A stretch of 64,000 nucleotides of DNA from Azospirillum picis. GTDB taxonomy: Bacteria > Pseudomonadota > Alphaproteobacteria > Azospirillales > Azospirillaceae. Both the position numbers and the translations under genes were made by a program. The DNA lies in the NCBI RefSeq assembly GCF_017876115.1, contig NZ_JAGINO010000026.1, positions 1 to 64,000 of the forward strand, written 5' to 3'. Every line of letters starts with the position of its first letter. The stretch's first letter is position 1. Positions 19,536 through 28,435 of the stretch are shown in pieces. Below the pieces are notes generated by a model, which was given only the letters and a program-made list of their open reading frames with translations, was not told where the DNA came from and did not search any database.

Positions 19536-19982
19536 ATGACCACAATCCACGTCAACGGGCGCGCCTATCAGGTGGCGGTCGATGCCGACACGCCGCTGCT
19601 CTGGGTCCTGCGCGACACGCTGGGCCTGACCGGGACGAAATACGGCTGCGGCATCGCGCAGTGCGGCGCCTGCACCGTGATGATCGACGGCACCGCCACC
19701 CGGTCGTGCCAGGTGCCGGTGGAGAGCGTCGGGAGCGCCGACATCCGCACCATCGACGCCATCGAGGAGGACCCCGTCGGCCGCAGGGTGGTGGATGCCT
19801 GGGTCGCCGCGCAGGTGCCGCAATGCGGCTACTGCCAGTCGGGACAGGTGATGGCGGCGACCGCGCTGCTGAAGCAGACGCCCAAGCCGACCGACACGGA
19901 CATCGCCGACGCGATGACCAACCTGTGCCGCTGCGGGACCTACAACCGCATCGCCGCCGCCATCCGCCAGGCCGCCGGCTGA
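19536..19982 (+). CDS. iorA: Molybdenum hydroxylase 2Fe-2S subunit (IorA-like)
   Basis: A 148-residue small iron-sulfur subunit of an isoquinoline 1-oxidoreductase-type enzyme. A plant-type [2Fe-2S] motif, GCGIAQCGACTV with a downstream Cys, is followed by the second cluster motif QCGYCQSGQ and LCRCGTYNRI. It passes electrons from the molybdenum site in the large subunit. The substrate is not known; isoquinoline is only the name of the family founder. The start MTTIHVNGRAYQVAVDADT has GGAGA upstream; METVMTTIHV twelve bases earlier is an alternative. Confidence 0.88.
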   Translation: MTTIHVNGRAYQVAVDADTPLLWVLRDTLGLTGTKYGCGIAQCGACTVMIDGTATRSCQVPVESVGSADIRTIDAIEEDPVGRRVVDAWVAAQVPQCGYCQSGQVMAATALLKQTPKPTDTDIADAMTNLCRCGTYNRIAAAIRQAAG

Positions 19983-19996
19983 GGGGAGGACGCATC

Positions 19997-22303
19997 ATGG
20001 ACCGCCTGCTCACCCTTCCACCGGTCCCGTCACCGGCCGACGGCACGCACCCCCTCCAGCCGCGGATCGACGCGCGGGCGGCAGCCGCGCTGATGACGGC
20101 CGACGGGGTCTCCAACCTGTCGCGCCGCGGCTTCCTGGGCTTCGGCGCGGGCGCGCTGGTGCTGGGCGCCCTGCTGCCGGCCATGCCGGCCCGGGCACAG
20201 GCCGCTTCCGCCACCGCTTCCGCCGCAGCCGTCAAGCCGGGCAGCCGCGTTCCGGCTTTCCTGGTCATCGGCCGCGACAACGGCGTCACCCTGCTCAGCC
20301 CCTTCGTGGAGGGCGGCCAGGGCATCAGCACCGGGATGGCGCAGATCGTCGGCGAGGAGCTGGACGTCGACCCCCGCCGCTTCACCGTCGAGTGCGCGCC
20401 GCCGGGTCCCGACTATGCGGTGATCAACGGGCTGCGGATGACCGGCGGCAGCTTCTCCACCCGGTCGAGCTACCCGCTGATGCGCCGGCTGGGCGCCACC
20501 GCGCGCGACATGATGATCCGCGCCGCCGCCGCCACGATGGCGGTCGAGCCGCAGAGCCTGTCGACGGAGGACGGCTTCGTCGTCCATGCCGCCTCCGGCC
20601 GGCGGCTGTCCTACGGGGAGCTGGCGCCCGCCGCCCTCGCCCTGCCGCCACGCGACGACGTGGCGCTGCGCGATCCCGCCGTCTTCCGCTACATCCGCCA
20701 GCCGATGGCGCGGTTGGACGTGCGCGCCAAGTCGACGGGCAAGGCGGTCTACGCCATCGACCAGAAGCTGGACGGCATGCTCTACGCCGCGGTCCAGCAT
20801 GCGCCCAACCAGGGCACGGAGCCGACGGCGATCGCCAACAAGGCCGAGGCGGCGGCGATGCCCGGCGTCCATTCCGTCCATACGCTGCCGGGCGCGGTGG
20901 CGGTGGCGGCCGATAGCTGGTGGCGCGCCCGCAAGGCGGTGGAGGCGCTGTCGGTGAGCTGGTCGGCGCCCGCCGCCACCGGCCTCGACACGGTGGCCGC
21001 CGACTATGCCTCGGACGGGCTGCTGGCGGCGCTGAAGGCATCGACCGAGGCCGGGATTCCGGCGGAGACGGCGGGCGATGCCGCGACGGCCGTCGCCGGC
21101 GCCGCCAAGGTGATCGAGGCCGAGTATCAGGCCCCCTACCTGGCCCATGGGCAACTGGAGCCGCCGTCCTCGATGGCGCGCTTCAATCCGGACGGCACGC
21201 TGGAGCTGTGGGCGCCCAACCAGATGCCGGAGCTGTTCCAGTCGGTGGCGGCGCAGGCGGCGGGGCTCTCCCCCGACAAGGTCATCCTGCATTCGCCGAT
21301 GCTGGGCGGGTTCTTCGGCCGCCACTTCCTCTATGGCAGCTCCAACCCCTTCCTCCAGGCGATCCAGCTCGCCAAGGCGACAGGCCGGCCGGTGAAGGTG
21401 CTGTGGTCGCGCGAGGAGGAGTTCCGCATGGACGCCCTTCGCCCGCTCAGCTACACCCGCTTCCGCGCGGCCATCGGCGCGGACGGGCGCCCGACCGCCA
21501 TCCAGGCGCGCACGGTCGGCGAAGGGCCGCTCGGCCGCTGGTTCGGCGCGGTGTTCAAGGACCCGGTCGACAGCTCGGCGGTGGAGGGCATCACCGAGAA
21601 GCCCTACGCCATCCCGAACCGGGCGATGGAATATGTGAAGGTCCCCCATCCCGTCACCATCGCCTTCTGGCGCTCGGTCGGCCACTCGATGAACGACTTC
21701 TTCTACGAGGGCTTCCTGGACGAGATCGCCGATGCCGGCGGCCAGGACCCCTACGCCCTGCGGATGGAACTGCTGAAGGACAAGCCACGCCACCGCAAGC
21801 TGCTGGAGACCGTGGCGACGATGTCCGGCGGCTGGAAACGCGGGCCGTACGAGGTGGACGGCACCCGGCGCGCCCGCGGCATCTCCATGGCCTCGCCCTT
21901 CGGGTCGGAGACGGCGACGATCGCCGAGGTGTCGGTGCGCAACGGCGAGACGCAGGTCCACACGGTCTGGGTCGCCTTCGATCCCGGCAGCATCGTCAAC
22001 CCGGCCATCGTCAGGTCGCAGGTGGAATCCGCCGTCGCGCTGGGCTTGTCGGCCACCCTGTTCGAGGAGCTCGTCTACAAGGACGGAGTCCGCCAGTCGC
22101 ACAATTTCGACGACTACCCGATCCTGTCGCGCAGCTCCATGCCCACGGTGCATGTGGAGATCGTCGAGAGCGGCGCCCCGATGGGCGGCGTCGGCGAGCC
22201 CGGCCTGCCCGGCGTCCCGCCGGCGGTGGTGAATGCCGTGGCGGCGTTGACCGGCCGGCGCATCCGCAGCCTTCCCCTGGCGAAGACCAGGATCGAGGTC
22301 TGA
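19997..22303 (+). CDS. iorB: Molybdenum hydroxylase large subunit (IorB-like)
   Basis: A 768-residue molybdopterin-binding subunit partnering IorA. A twin-arginine signal around residues 40-65 (NLSRRGFLGFGAGALVLGAL) suggests export by Tat of the assembled pair to the periplasm. Motifs include GGFFGRHFLYG, the AFWRSVGHSMNDFF substrate-pocket region, and GGVGEPGLPGVPP with the probable active-site Glu. No FAD subunit is present, as expected for the Ior family, which uses a non-NAD electron acceptor. The exact substrate is unknown. Confidence 0.87.
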   Translation: MDRLLTLPPVPSPADGTHPLQPRIDARAAAALMTADGVSNLSRRGFLGFGAGALVLGALLPAMPARAQAASATASAAAVKPGSRVPAFLVIGRDNGVTLLSPFVEGGQGISTGMAQIVGEELDVDPRRFTVECAPPGPDYAVINGLRMTGGSFSTRSSYPLMRRLGATARDMMIRAAAATMAVEPQSLSTEDGFVVHAASGRRLSYGELAPAALALPPRDDVALRDPAVFRYIRQPMARLDVRAKSTGKAVYAIDQKLDGMLYAAVQHAPNQGTEPTAIANKAEAAAMPGVHSVHTLPGAVAVAADSWWRARKAVEALSVSWSAPAATGLDTVAADYASDGLLAALKASTEAGIPAETAGDAATAVAGAAKVIEAEYQAPYLAHGQLEPPSSMARFNPDGTLELWAPNQMPELFQSVAAQAAGLSPDKVILHSPMLGGFFGRHFLYGSSNPFLQAIQLAKATGRPVKVLWSREEEFRMDALRPLSYTRFRAAIGADGRPTAIQARTVGEGPLGRWFGAVFKDPVDSSAVEGITEKPYAIPNRAMEYVKVPHPVTIAFWRSVGHSMNDFFYEGFLDEIADAGGQDPYALRMELLKDKPRHRKLLETVATMSGGWKRGPYEVDGTRRARGISMASPFGSETATIAEVSVRNGETQVHTVWVAFDPGSIVNPAIVRSQVESAVALGLSATLFEELVYKDGVRQSHNFDDYPILSRSSMPTVHVEIVESGAPMGGVGEPGLPGVPPAVVNAVAALTGRRIRSLPLAKTRIEV

Positions 22304-22328
22304 GGGCGCGGACGCCACCGCAGGGCGA

Positions 22329-22360
22329 GAATGTCCGGAAAAGCTGTTTCCCCGACATTC
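22329..22360. terminator. Hairpin after iorB
   Basis: GAATGTC and GACATTC (22329-22335, 22354-22360) enclose a second paired segment GGAAA/TTTCC (22337-22341, 22347-22351), giving an almost continuous stem. It lies 25 bp after the iorB stop. The absence of a clear T-tract makes the termination role probable rather than certain. Confidence 0.55.
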
Positions 22361-22481
22361 ACGCCTTGTGAGCGGCGTCCTAGACTTCGGTTATCCGCCG
22401 TTTCCGGCCGCCTGCCCCGGCAGGGCGCATGCGCCGCGGTGGCCTGCGCGCCGCCGGACCGCCCCCGCAAGGATTTTTCCC

Positions 22482-23702
22482 ATGACTTCCCCCATGACCT
22501 CGGCGAGCGCCTCCTCCAGGGCGCCGCTCTATTGGCTGGCGCTCGGGTCCTTCGCCGTCGGGACCGAGAGTTTCATGATCGCGGCGATCCTGCCGGACAT
22601 CGCCGCCGACCTGTCGGTCAGCGAGCAGGCGGCCGGCCAGCTTGTGTCCGTCTTCGCGCTGACCTATGCCGCCAGCTCCCCGGTGCTGACCGCCGCGACC
22701 GGTGCCGTGAGCCGGCGCCTCCTGCTGATCGCCACCATGCTGGCCTTCGTCGCCGCCAACGTCGTCGCCGCGGCGGCCGCCAGCTATGGCGGCCTGATGG
22801 CGGCGCGCGTGCTGCTCGCCATGGCGGCGGGGCTGTTCGTGCCCAACGCCAACGCGCTGGCCGGCGTGCTGGTGCCGCCGAACGAGCGGGGCCGCGCCCT
22901 GTCGATCGTGACCAGCGGGCTCAGCCTGGCCATCGTGTTCGGCGTGCCGCTGGGCGCCCTGGTCGGCAACGCGCTGGGCTGGCGCATGACCTTCGGCGGC
23001 GTCGCCGTGCTGGCGGTCGCCGCCGCCGCCGGGCTGCTGTTCGGGCTGCCCCGCGCCATCGGCGCATCGGTGCCGGTCGCCGGACTGGCCGCCCGGCTGC
23101 GGGCGCTGAAGAACCCGGCGGTGCGCCGGCCGCTGGCGGTCACCACGCTGTGGGCGATGGGTCCCTTCACCGTCTATCCCTACATCGCGTCCTACCTGCA
23201 GCAGGTGACCGGGCTGGAGGGCGGCGCCGTCGGCGTCGCCTTGTTCGCCTGGGGCCTGGCGGCGTTCGCCGGGCTGGCGGTGGGTGGACGCCTGACGGAC
23301 CGGCTGGGCGGCGCCCGCATCGTGGCGCTGACCCTGCCGCTGGTCGCGCTGGCGCTGGCCAGCCTGTCGCTGACGGCGGACCTGCTGCCGCCGGCGCTGG
23401 CGCTGGCGCCCGCCTTCGCCGGGATCATGGTGTGGGGATTCGCCGCCTGGGCCTTCTATCCCGGCCAGCAGGCGCGGCTGATCGGCATCGTCGGACCGCA
23501 GCACGCGCCGATCATCCTGTCGGTCAATGCCTCCTTCCACTATTTCGGCTTCTCGGTGGGCGCGGCGCTGGGTTCGCTGGTGCTGAGCGTCGCCAGCGTG
23601 CGCGAACTGGGCTGGGCCGGCGGCCTGTGCGCCGCGCTGGCCTGCCTGCTGGAGTTCGCCCCGGCCCGGGCGCCGCGGCTGGCGCGGGCGGCGGCCGAGT
23701 GA
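22482..23702 (+). CDS. MFS drug/sugar efflux transporter (AraJ/CmlR-like)
   Basis: A 406-residue major facilitator with about 12 hydrophobic segments. LALGSFAVGTESFMIAAILP in the first helix is the signature of the drug:H+ antiporter-1 / AraJ-NepI group. Helix 5 carries the family antiporter-like stretch SIVTSGLSLAIVFGVPLGAL. The start at 22482 gives the usual length. The substrate is unknown. It converges with the SDR gene downstream and shares a bidirectional terminator with it. Confidence 0.85.
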   Translation: MTSPMTSASASSRAPLYWLALGSFAVGTESFMIAAILPDIAADLSVSEQAAGQLVSVFALTYAASSPVLTAATGAVSRRLLLIATMLAFVAANVVAAAAASYGGLMAARVLLAMAAGLFVPNANALAGVLVPPNERGRALSIVTSGLSLAIVFGVPLGALVGNALGWRMTFGGVAVLAVAAAAGLLFGLPRAIGASVPVAGLAARLRALKNPAVRRPLAVTTLWAMGPFTVYPYIASYLQQVTGLEGGAVGVALFAWGLAAFAGLAVGGRLTDRLGGARIVALTLPLVALALASLSLTADLLPPALALAPAFAGIMVWGFAAWAFYPGQQARLIGIVGPQHAPIILSVNASFHYFGFSVGAALGSLVLSVASVRELGWAGGLCAALACLLEFAPARAPRLARAAAE

Positions 23703-23739
23703 CGCGCCGTCCCGCATCGGGACATGAAAGAGGGAACAT

Positions 23740-23777
23740 GGAAAGGGCCGCCGGACAGTCGTCCGGCGGCCCTTTCC
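23740..23777. terminator. Bidirectional terminator hairpin
   Basis: A 17-bp perfect stem (GGAAAGGGCCGCCGGAC and its complement) with a 4-nt loop lies between the convergent MFS gene (ending 23702) and SDR gene (ending 23804). The AAA/TTT at the stem ends gives short T-runs on both sides. Confidence 0.85.
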
Positions 23778-23803
23778 GTTGCGCTCGCTCCCGGCGCGGT
23801 GTC

Positions 23804-24562
23804 TCAGACCGGGATCGGGTTCTCGGCGATGTAGCTGTTGAAGCCCATGACCAGCGCATGCTCCTTCGGGCCGGCATTGTCGCGCATCGGCCGGGCGCTC
23901 TCGACGATCGCCTCCTCCGCGTCGGTCGCCAGCGCCGCCATCGTCTGCTCGATGAAGGCGTCCAGCGGCATGGCGCGGGGATCGTCGCCCTTCTTGATCA
24001 GGTCGGTGTTGACCCAGGGCGGCGCGATCTCCTGGACGGTGACGCTGGTTTTGCGCAGCATGAAGCGCTGGGACAGCGTGTAGCTGTGCAGCGCCGCCTT
24101 GGTGGCGGAATAGACCGCGGTGGTGGCCAGCGGGGTGTAGGCGAGCACCGAGGTGTTGTTGACGATCACCGCCCGCGGCTGCGCCTTCAGATGTTCGATC
24201 AGGGCGGAGGTCATGCGGATCGGGCCGAGCAGGTTGGTCGCGATGATGGATTGCGCCTGCGCGTCGTCGATGACGCCCGACGCGTCGTCGAAGGGCATGA
24301 TGCCGGCATTGTTGATCAGGACGTTGAGCGCCGGGAATTCGGCCGTCAGCCGTTCGGCGGCGGCCTGGATGCTGACGGGGTCGGCGATGTCCAGCTCGAC
24401 GGCCTTCATGCCGGGATTGGCGGCGGTCACCTGCTCCAGCAGCGACCTGCGCCGGCCGGCGATGATGACCTGGTTGCCCAGCCGGTGGAACGCCTCGGCC
24501 AGCCCCCGGCCGATGCCGGAGGTCGAACCGGTGATGAATATGGTGTTGCCGGTGAGTTGCAT
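23804..24562 (-). CDS. Short-chain dehydrogenase/reductase (DltE-like)
   Basis: A 252-residue cytoplasmic NAD(P)-dependent oxidoreductase. The cofactor motif is TGSTSGIGRGLAE near the N-terminus. Downstream are the NNAG loop (LINNAGIMPF), the catalytic Ser region NTSVLAYTPL and YSATKAAL with the Tyr-x3-Lys pair. The substrate is unknown. The gene shares a 17-bp upstream element with the iorAB operon, and the neighbouring GlxA-type regulator lies immediately upstream on the same strand. Confidence 0.88.
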   Translation of the reverse strand: MQLTGNTIFITGSTSGIGRGLAEAFHRLGNQVIIAGRRRSLLEQVTAANPGMKAVELDIADPVSIQAAAERLTAEFPALNVLINNAGIMPFDDASGVIDDAQAQSIIATNLLGPIRMTSALIEHLKAQPRAVIVNNTSVLAYTPLATTAVYSATKAALHSYTLSQRFMLRKTSVTVQEIAPPWVNTDLIKKGDDPRAMPLDAFIEQTMAALATDAEEAIVESARPMRDNAGPKEHALVMGFNSYIAENPIPV

Positions 24563-24687
24563 GGCTGGATGTCCATTTCTGGTTGGAAGACGGGCGAACG
24601 GATGGCATCGGACGAGGACCAGTAATTCCTCCCGCGCCCCGGTCGTTTTCGATGTGGAATGCTAGCGCACGCGAAGTATCGCGGGAG

Positions 24688-24704
24688 CCATATCTAGGTA
24701 TTAA
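24688..24704 (-). promoter_or_regulatory. Shared TTAATACCTAGA element (copy 2)
   Basis: On the minus strand this reads TTAATACCTAGATATGG, matching the element before iorA (19437-19453) at 16 of 17 bases and in the same orientation relative to the downstream gene. It lies about 126 bp before the SDR start in the gap after the GlxA-type regulator gene. Confidence 0.55.
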
Positions 24705-24752
24705 CCTTGGGCCGTCGACGGCATCGGAAGCGGCGGGCGGCCCCGGCGCGTC

Positions 24753-25706
24753 CTATTCGGGCGCCGGGACGCGGCCATTCTCGACCGAGCGGCGGATCAC
24801 CTGGGGCGGCTGGCCGTAGGCGCGCAGGAAGGCGCGGCGCATGCGCTCGCGGTCGGCGAAGCCGGTTTCGCGGGCGACGACGTCCATCGGGTGGCGCCCT
24901 TCCTCCATCATCACGCGGGCCGCCTCCAGGCGCAGATGCTCGACCGCCTTGGCGGGGGTCTGGCCGGTCTCCTGCCGGAACAGGCGGCTGAACTGGCGGG
25001 GGCTGAGGTTCGCGGCCCCGGCCAGTTCCTCGACCGACAGTTCGTTCCGGAGGTTCTCCTTGGCGTGGACCAGCGCCCGCCGCACGCGGTCGGACCGCGG
25101 TTCCAGGTCCAGCAGGGCGGAGAACTGCGACTGTCCGCCCGCCCGGCGCAGGTAGACGACCAGCTTGCGCGCCACCGCCTTGGCGACCTCGACCCCGAAA
25201 TCATCCTCGACCAGCGCCATGGCGAGGTCGAGGCCGGCGGTCATCCCGGCCGAGGTCCAGACATTGCCGTCGACGCTGAAGATGCGGTCCTCCTCCACCC
25301 TGACCTTGGGGTAGAGGCGCTGGAGCGTGCGGGCGTGGCTCCAGTGGGTGGTGGCGCGGCGGCCGTCGAGCAGGCCGGCCTCCGCCAGCACATAGGCGCC
25401 GGTGCAGATGCCGGCGACCCGGCGCGAGGCGCCGGCGGCGTCGCGCAGGTAGGCCAGCAGGCCGGACGAGGACGGCCTGACCTGCAGCGATCCGATGGTG
25501 ATCGTCGTGTCGAAGACCTCCTCACCGAAAGGCCGCGTCTCCACCGCAAAGCCCAGGGAGTTGCGCACCGGCCCGCCCCGTTCCGACAGGACATGGACCT
25601 GATAGGCCGGCCGGCCGAGCACGAGGTTCGCCATCTCGAAGGCCGAGAGGGCGGCCATTCCCATCACCTGGAAATCCTCGAACACCACGAAACCGATGGT
25701 GAGCAT
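24753..25706 (-). CDS. GlxA-type transcriptional regulator (DJ-1/PfpI plus AraC domains)
   Basis: A 317-residue regulator. The N-terminal DJ-1/PfpI class I glutamine amidotransferase-like domain (about residues 1-190) has GICTGAYVLAEAGLLDGRRA, including the nucleophile-elbow Cys. The C-terminal AraC domain has two helix-turn-helix units: ELAGAANLSPRQFSRLFRQE, then a second unit ending at VARETGFADRERMRRAF. The ligand is unknown. It lies upstream of the SDR gene on the same strand and may regulate it through the TTAATACCTAGA element. Confidence 0.88.
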   Translation of the reverse strand: MLTIGFVVFEDFQVMGMAALSAFEMANLVLGRPAYQVHVLSERGGPVRNSLGFAVETRPFGEEVFDTTITIGSLQVRPSSSGLLAYLRDAAGASRRVAGICTGAYVLAEAGLLDGRRATTHWSHARTLQRLYPKVRVEEDRIFSVDGNVWTSAGMTAGLDLAMALVEDDFGVEVAKAVARKLVVYLRRAGGQSQFSALLDLEPRSDRVRRALVHAKENLRNELSVEELAGAANLSPRQFSRLFRQETGQTPAKAVEHLRLEAARVMMEEGRHPMDVVARETGFADRERMRRAFLRAYGQPPQVIRRSVENGRVPAPE

Positions 25707-25887
25707 GTCCCCTCCCCGCCTGCCGGACCGGCCCCGTGCCCCTGCGCCACGGACGCAGCCGCAGCCGCGCCGGCCGGCACCAGACTATGCTGGCGGGGGG
25801 CTTGGCTGAAATGCCAAAGACACGACGATTCCGGCCATCGCGGCGGCAGGCGGCGGTGGCGGCAGGTGGCGGGGACGGGGCAATCGG

Positions 25888-25923
25888 CGATGACAGGTCA
25901 GGCGCCGATGACAGGTCAGGCGC
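25888..25923. repeat. 18-bp perfect tandem duplication at the tetR 3' end
   Basis: GATGACAGGTCAGGCGCC occurs twice back to back (25888-25905 and 25906-25923). The second copy overlaps the last codons and stop of the TetR-family gene. This looks like a recent slippage or duplication and may have altered the C-terminus of that protein. Confidence 0.8.
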
Positions 25924-26500
25924 CGCTGTCTCCCGCCTCGGCGAAGGCCGTGCGCGCGGCCTCCAGGATCTCGTCGGACAGCGCCGGGTCATCGACCGCG
26001 CGCGCCAGGACGAGCGCGCCGACCATGCCCGAGAGGGTGGCGAGCGCCGCCTTGCGCCTCGCCTCCGCCGACCGGCCCGGCACCAGCCGGCCCAGCAGGT
26101 CGATGAAGGGGCGCAGCCCCCGGGTGAAGGCGCCCCGCGCAGCCCCCCCCTGGCGTGCCGCATCGACGCCGAGCGCCGCCATGGGGCAGCCGGCGCCGCT
26201 GTGGTCACGGTGGCGCTGCGACAGGTAGCTGGTCAGCAGCGCCGGCAGGGCGTCGCCCCCCCTCTCGTCCGCCGTCCGCCGCCAGCGCTCCGCCGCCTCC
26301 TCCATCGCGCGGGCGCAGGCCTCCGCCGCCAGATCGTCCTTGGAGGCGAAATGACCGTAGAAGCCGCCATGGGTCAGGCCGGCTTCCTTCATCAGGTCGA
26401 CGACACCGATGCCGTTGAAGCCGCGCTCGCGGAACAGCATGCCCGCCACGTCGACGATCCGGCGCCGGTTCTCGGCCGCCTGCTCCTTGCTCACCCTCAT
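25916..26500 (-). CDS. TetR-family repressor
   Basis: A 194-residue protein. An N-terminal TetR helix-turn-helix region spans RRRIVDVAGMLFRERGFNGI and THGGFYGHFASKDDLAAEA. The C-terminal ligand domain contains HRDHSGAGCPMAALGVDAAR, a feature of the subfamily related to AcrR/YxaF-type regulators. The start MRVSKEQAAENRR was preferred over an upstream ATG at 26581 because the extra residues are not conserved-looking. It is divergent from a thiolase gene, with two near-palindromic direct repeats in the AT-rich gap. It probably represses itself and the thiolase. Confidence 0.87.
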   Translation of the reverse strand: MRVSKEQAAENRRRIVDVAGMLFRERGFNGIGVVDLMKEAGLTHGGFYGHFASKDDLAAEACARAMEEAAERWRRTADERGGDALPALLTSYLSQRHRDHSGAGCPMAALGVDAARQGGAARGAFTRGLRPFIDLLGRLVPGRSAEARRKAALATLSGMVGALVLARAVDDPALSDEILEAARTAFAEAGDSGA

Positions 26501-26586
26501 GCCGCACCCCCGGTGGCCGGGCGCCGGGTGGCGCCCGCCTGAAAGAGACGCCGGAAAAGGCGCCCGAAATGCCATTGACAAATCAT

Positions 26587-26627
26587 ATGACGATCATCAT
26601 CAATTATTCAATCATGATGGTCATCAT
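26587..26627. promoter_or_regulatory. Twin TetR-type operator
   Basis: Two 14-bp direct repeats, ATGACGATCATCAT (26587-26600) and ATGATGGTCATCAT (26614-26627), share 12 bases. Each contains a near-palindromic ATGA-N3-TCAT core, and the copies are 27 bp apart. They lie in a markedly AT-rich gap between the divergent tetR and thiolase genes, as expected for an autoregulated TetR operator. Confidence 0.7.
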
Positions 26628-26669
26628 TTAACGTGCCCTGAGCCGGGCGCCGATCCGGAGACCGCGACC

Positions 26670-27917
26670 ATGCCGAACTCCCCTGCCCCCTCCACCAGCC
26701 ACGCCCCCAACCATAACCCCAACCATAACCCCGGCCACGACCCCGTCGTCATCGTGTCCGCGGTCCGCACGCCACTCGGCCGCTTCCAGGGAGAGCTGGC
26801 GCCGCTGGCGGCCCCCGTGCTGGGCGCCCGCGCCATCGCCGCAGCGGTGGAGCGCGCCGGCCTGCCGCCCGCCGGCATCGACGAGGTGCTGATGGGCTGC
26901 GTCCTGCCCGCCGGCCAGGGCCAGGCGCCGGCCCGGCAGGCGGCCCGCGGCGCCGGGCTGCCCGACGCGACCGGCGCCACCACGATCAACAAGGTTTGCG
27001 GGTCGGGCATGAAGGCGACCATGCTGGCCCACGACCTGATCCGCGCGGGGTCCGCCGACATCGTGGTGGCCGGCGGCATGGAATCGATGAGCAACGCCCC
27101 CTACCTGCTGGCCAAGGCGCGCGGCGGCTACCGCATCGGCCACGACCGCCTGCTCGACCACCTGATGCTGGACGGGTTGGAGGATGCCTATGAGGGCGGC
27201 CGCGCCATGGGCGACTTCGGCGAGGCGACGGCGCAGGCCTACGGTTTCAGCCGTGCCGAGCAGGACGCCTATGCGGTGGAGACGCTGACGCGCGCCCGGC
27301 GGGCGGTGGAGAGCGGCGCCTTCGCGGCCGAGATCGTGCCGGTCGCCGTTCCCGCCAAGGGCGGGGAGCGGCTGGTGGAGCAGGACGAGAACCCGCGGAA
27401 GGTCTCCCCCGACAAGATCCCGTCGCTGAAGCCGGCCTTCCGGCGGGACGGCACGATCACCGCCGCCAGCTCGTCCGCCAACGCCGACGGCGCTGCGGCG
27501 CTGGTCCTGACCCGGCGCTCCGTCGCCGGGGCCGCCGGGCTGCCGATCCTGGCGGAGATCCGCGGCCATGCCACGCACAGCCAGGACCCCGCCTGGTTCA
27601 CCACGGCGCCCATCCCGGCGATCGGCAAGCTGCTGGACAAGGTCGGCTGGTTGGTGGGCGACGTCGACCTCTTCGAGATCAACGAGGCCTTCGCCGTCGT
27701 CGCCATGGCGGCGCAGCGCGACCTTGGCATCGCCGCGGACTGCCTGAACGTCAACGGCGGCGCTTGCGCGGTCGGCCACCCGATCGGCGCCACCGGGGCG
27801 AGGCTGATCGTCACGCTGCTCCACGCGCTGGCGGCCCGCGGGCTGACGCGCGGCGTCGCCTCGCTGTGCATCGGCGGCGGCGAGGCGACGGCAATCGCCA
27901 TCGAACGGACCGCCTGA
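26670..27917 (+). CDS. Acetyl-CoA C-acyltransferase (thiolase)
   Basis: A 415-residue thiolase. The nucleophile Cys is in NKVCGSGMKA. NEAFAVVAMA and the C-terminal GGACAVGHPIGATGAR, with the second Cys and the catalytic His, are intact. The N-terminus has an unusual Asn/His/Pro-rich leader of about 25 residues (NHNP repeats) before VVIVSAVRTPLG; a later start cannot be excluded, but no better ribosome site is seen. It is controlled by the divergent TetR gene and is distinct from the atoB copy at the window's left end. Confidence 0.9.
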   Translation: MPNSPAPSTSHAPNHNPNHNPGHDPVVIVSAVRTPLGRFQGELAPLAAPVLGARAIAAAVERAGLPPAGIDEVLMGCVLPAGQGQAPARQAARGAGLPDATGATTINKVCGSGMKATMLAHDLIRAGSADIVVAGGMESMSNAPYLLAKARGGYRIGHDRLLDHLMLDGLEDAYEGGRAMGDFGEATAQAYGFSRAEQDAYAVETLTRARRAVESGAFAAEIVPVAVPAKGGERLVEQDENPRKVSPDKIPSLKPAFRRDGTITAASSSANADGAAALVLTRRSVAGAAGLPILAEIRGHATHSQDPAWFTTAPIPAIGKLLDKVGWLVGDVDLFEINEAFAVVAMAAQRDLGIAADCLNVNGGACAVGHPIGATGARLIVTLLHALAARGLTRGVASLCIGGGEATAIAIERTA

Positions 27918-28090
27918 CCCGGCTTGGCGCGGTTGGTGCCCCACGCTGCGCGGTCCGGTCGCGCGGACGGCCGGAACCGCATCCCAAAGACGGACGCATC
28001 CTTCTATATCGCGCGCCCGCCCGGACGTAGCGTCACGGCATCGGTTCCGCGCTCAGGCATGAGCGGACATATGGAAGAGGAGACACGATC

Positions 28091-28429
28091 ATGATGCTCA
28101 ACTGGAACGAATACCGCCAGCAGGTGCTCACCGGTGTCGGCGAGATGGGCAAGCTCAGCCCCGAGACGGTGAAGGGCTATGTCGGGCTCAGCGCCGCCGG
28201 CCAGAAGAAGGACCTGCTCGGCGCCAAGACGCGGGAGCTGATCGCCCTGGCGGTCGCCGTCACCGTGCGCTGCGACGGCTGTATCGCCGTCCACACCGAG
28301 GGCGCCATCAAGAACGGCGCCACCCGCGAAGAGATCGCCGAGGCGCTGGGCGTCGCCGTCGCCCTCAATGCCGGGGCGGCGCTGGTCTATTCCACCCGCG
28401 TGATGGACGCCTACAGCGCCCATGGCTGA
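28091..28429 (+). CDS. AhpD-like / carboxymuconolactone decarboxylase family protein
   Basis: A 112-residue small protein of the CMD/AhpD fold. The redox motif is VRCDGCIAVHTEGAIKNGAT, a Cys-x2-Cys-x3-His arrangement found in AhpD-type peroxidase partners. It probably has thiol-dependent antioxidant activity. GGAAGAGGAG precedes the ATG. It is followed by a hairpin terminator and converges with the AraC-family gene. Confidence 0.85.
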   Translation: MMLNWNEYRQQVLTGVGEMGKLSPETVKGYVGLSAAGQKKDLLGAKTRELIALAVAVTVRCDGCIAVHTEGAIKNGATREEIAEALGVAVALNAGAALVYSTRVMDAYSAHG

Positions 28430-28435
28430 CCGGAC

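Noticed and set aside
23703..23803. A small gene between the MFS and SDR genes
   Set aside because: The stretch is almost entirely the perfect terminator stem-loop between convergent genes.
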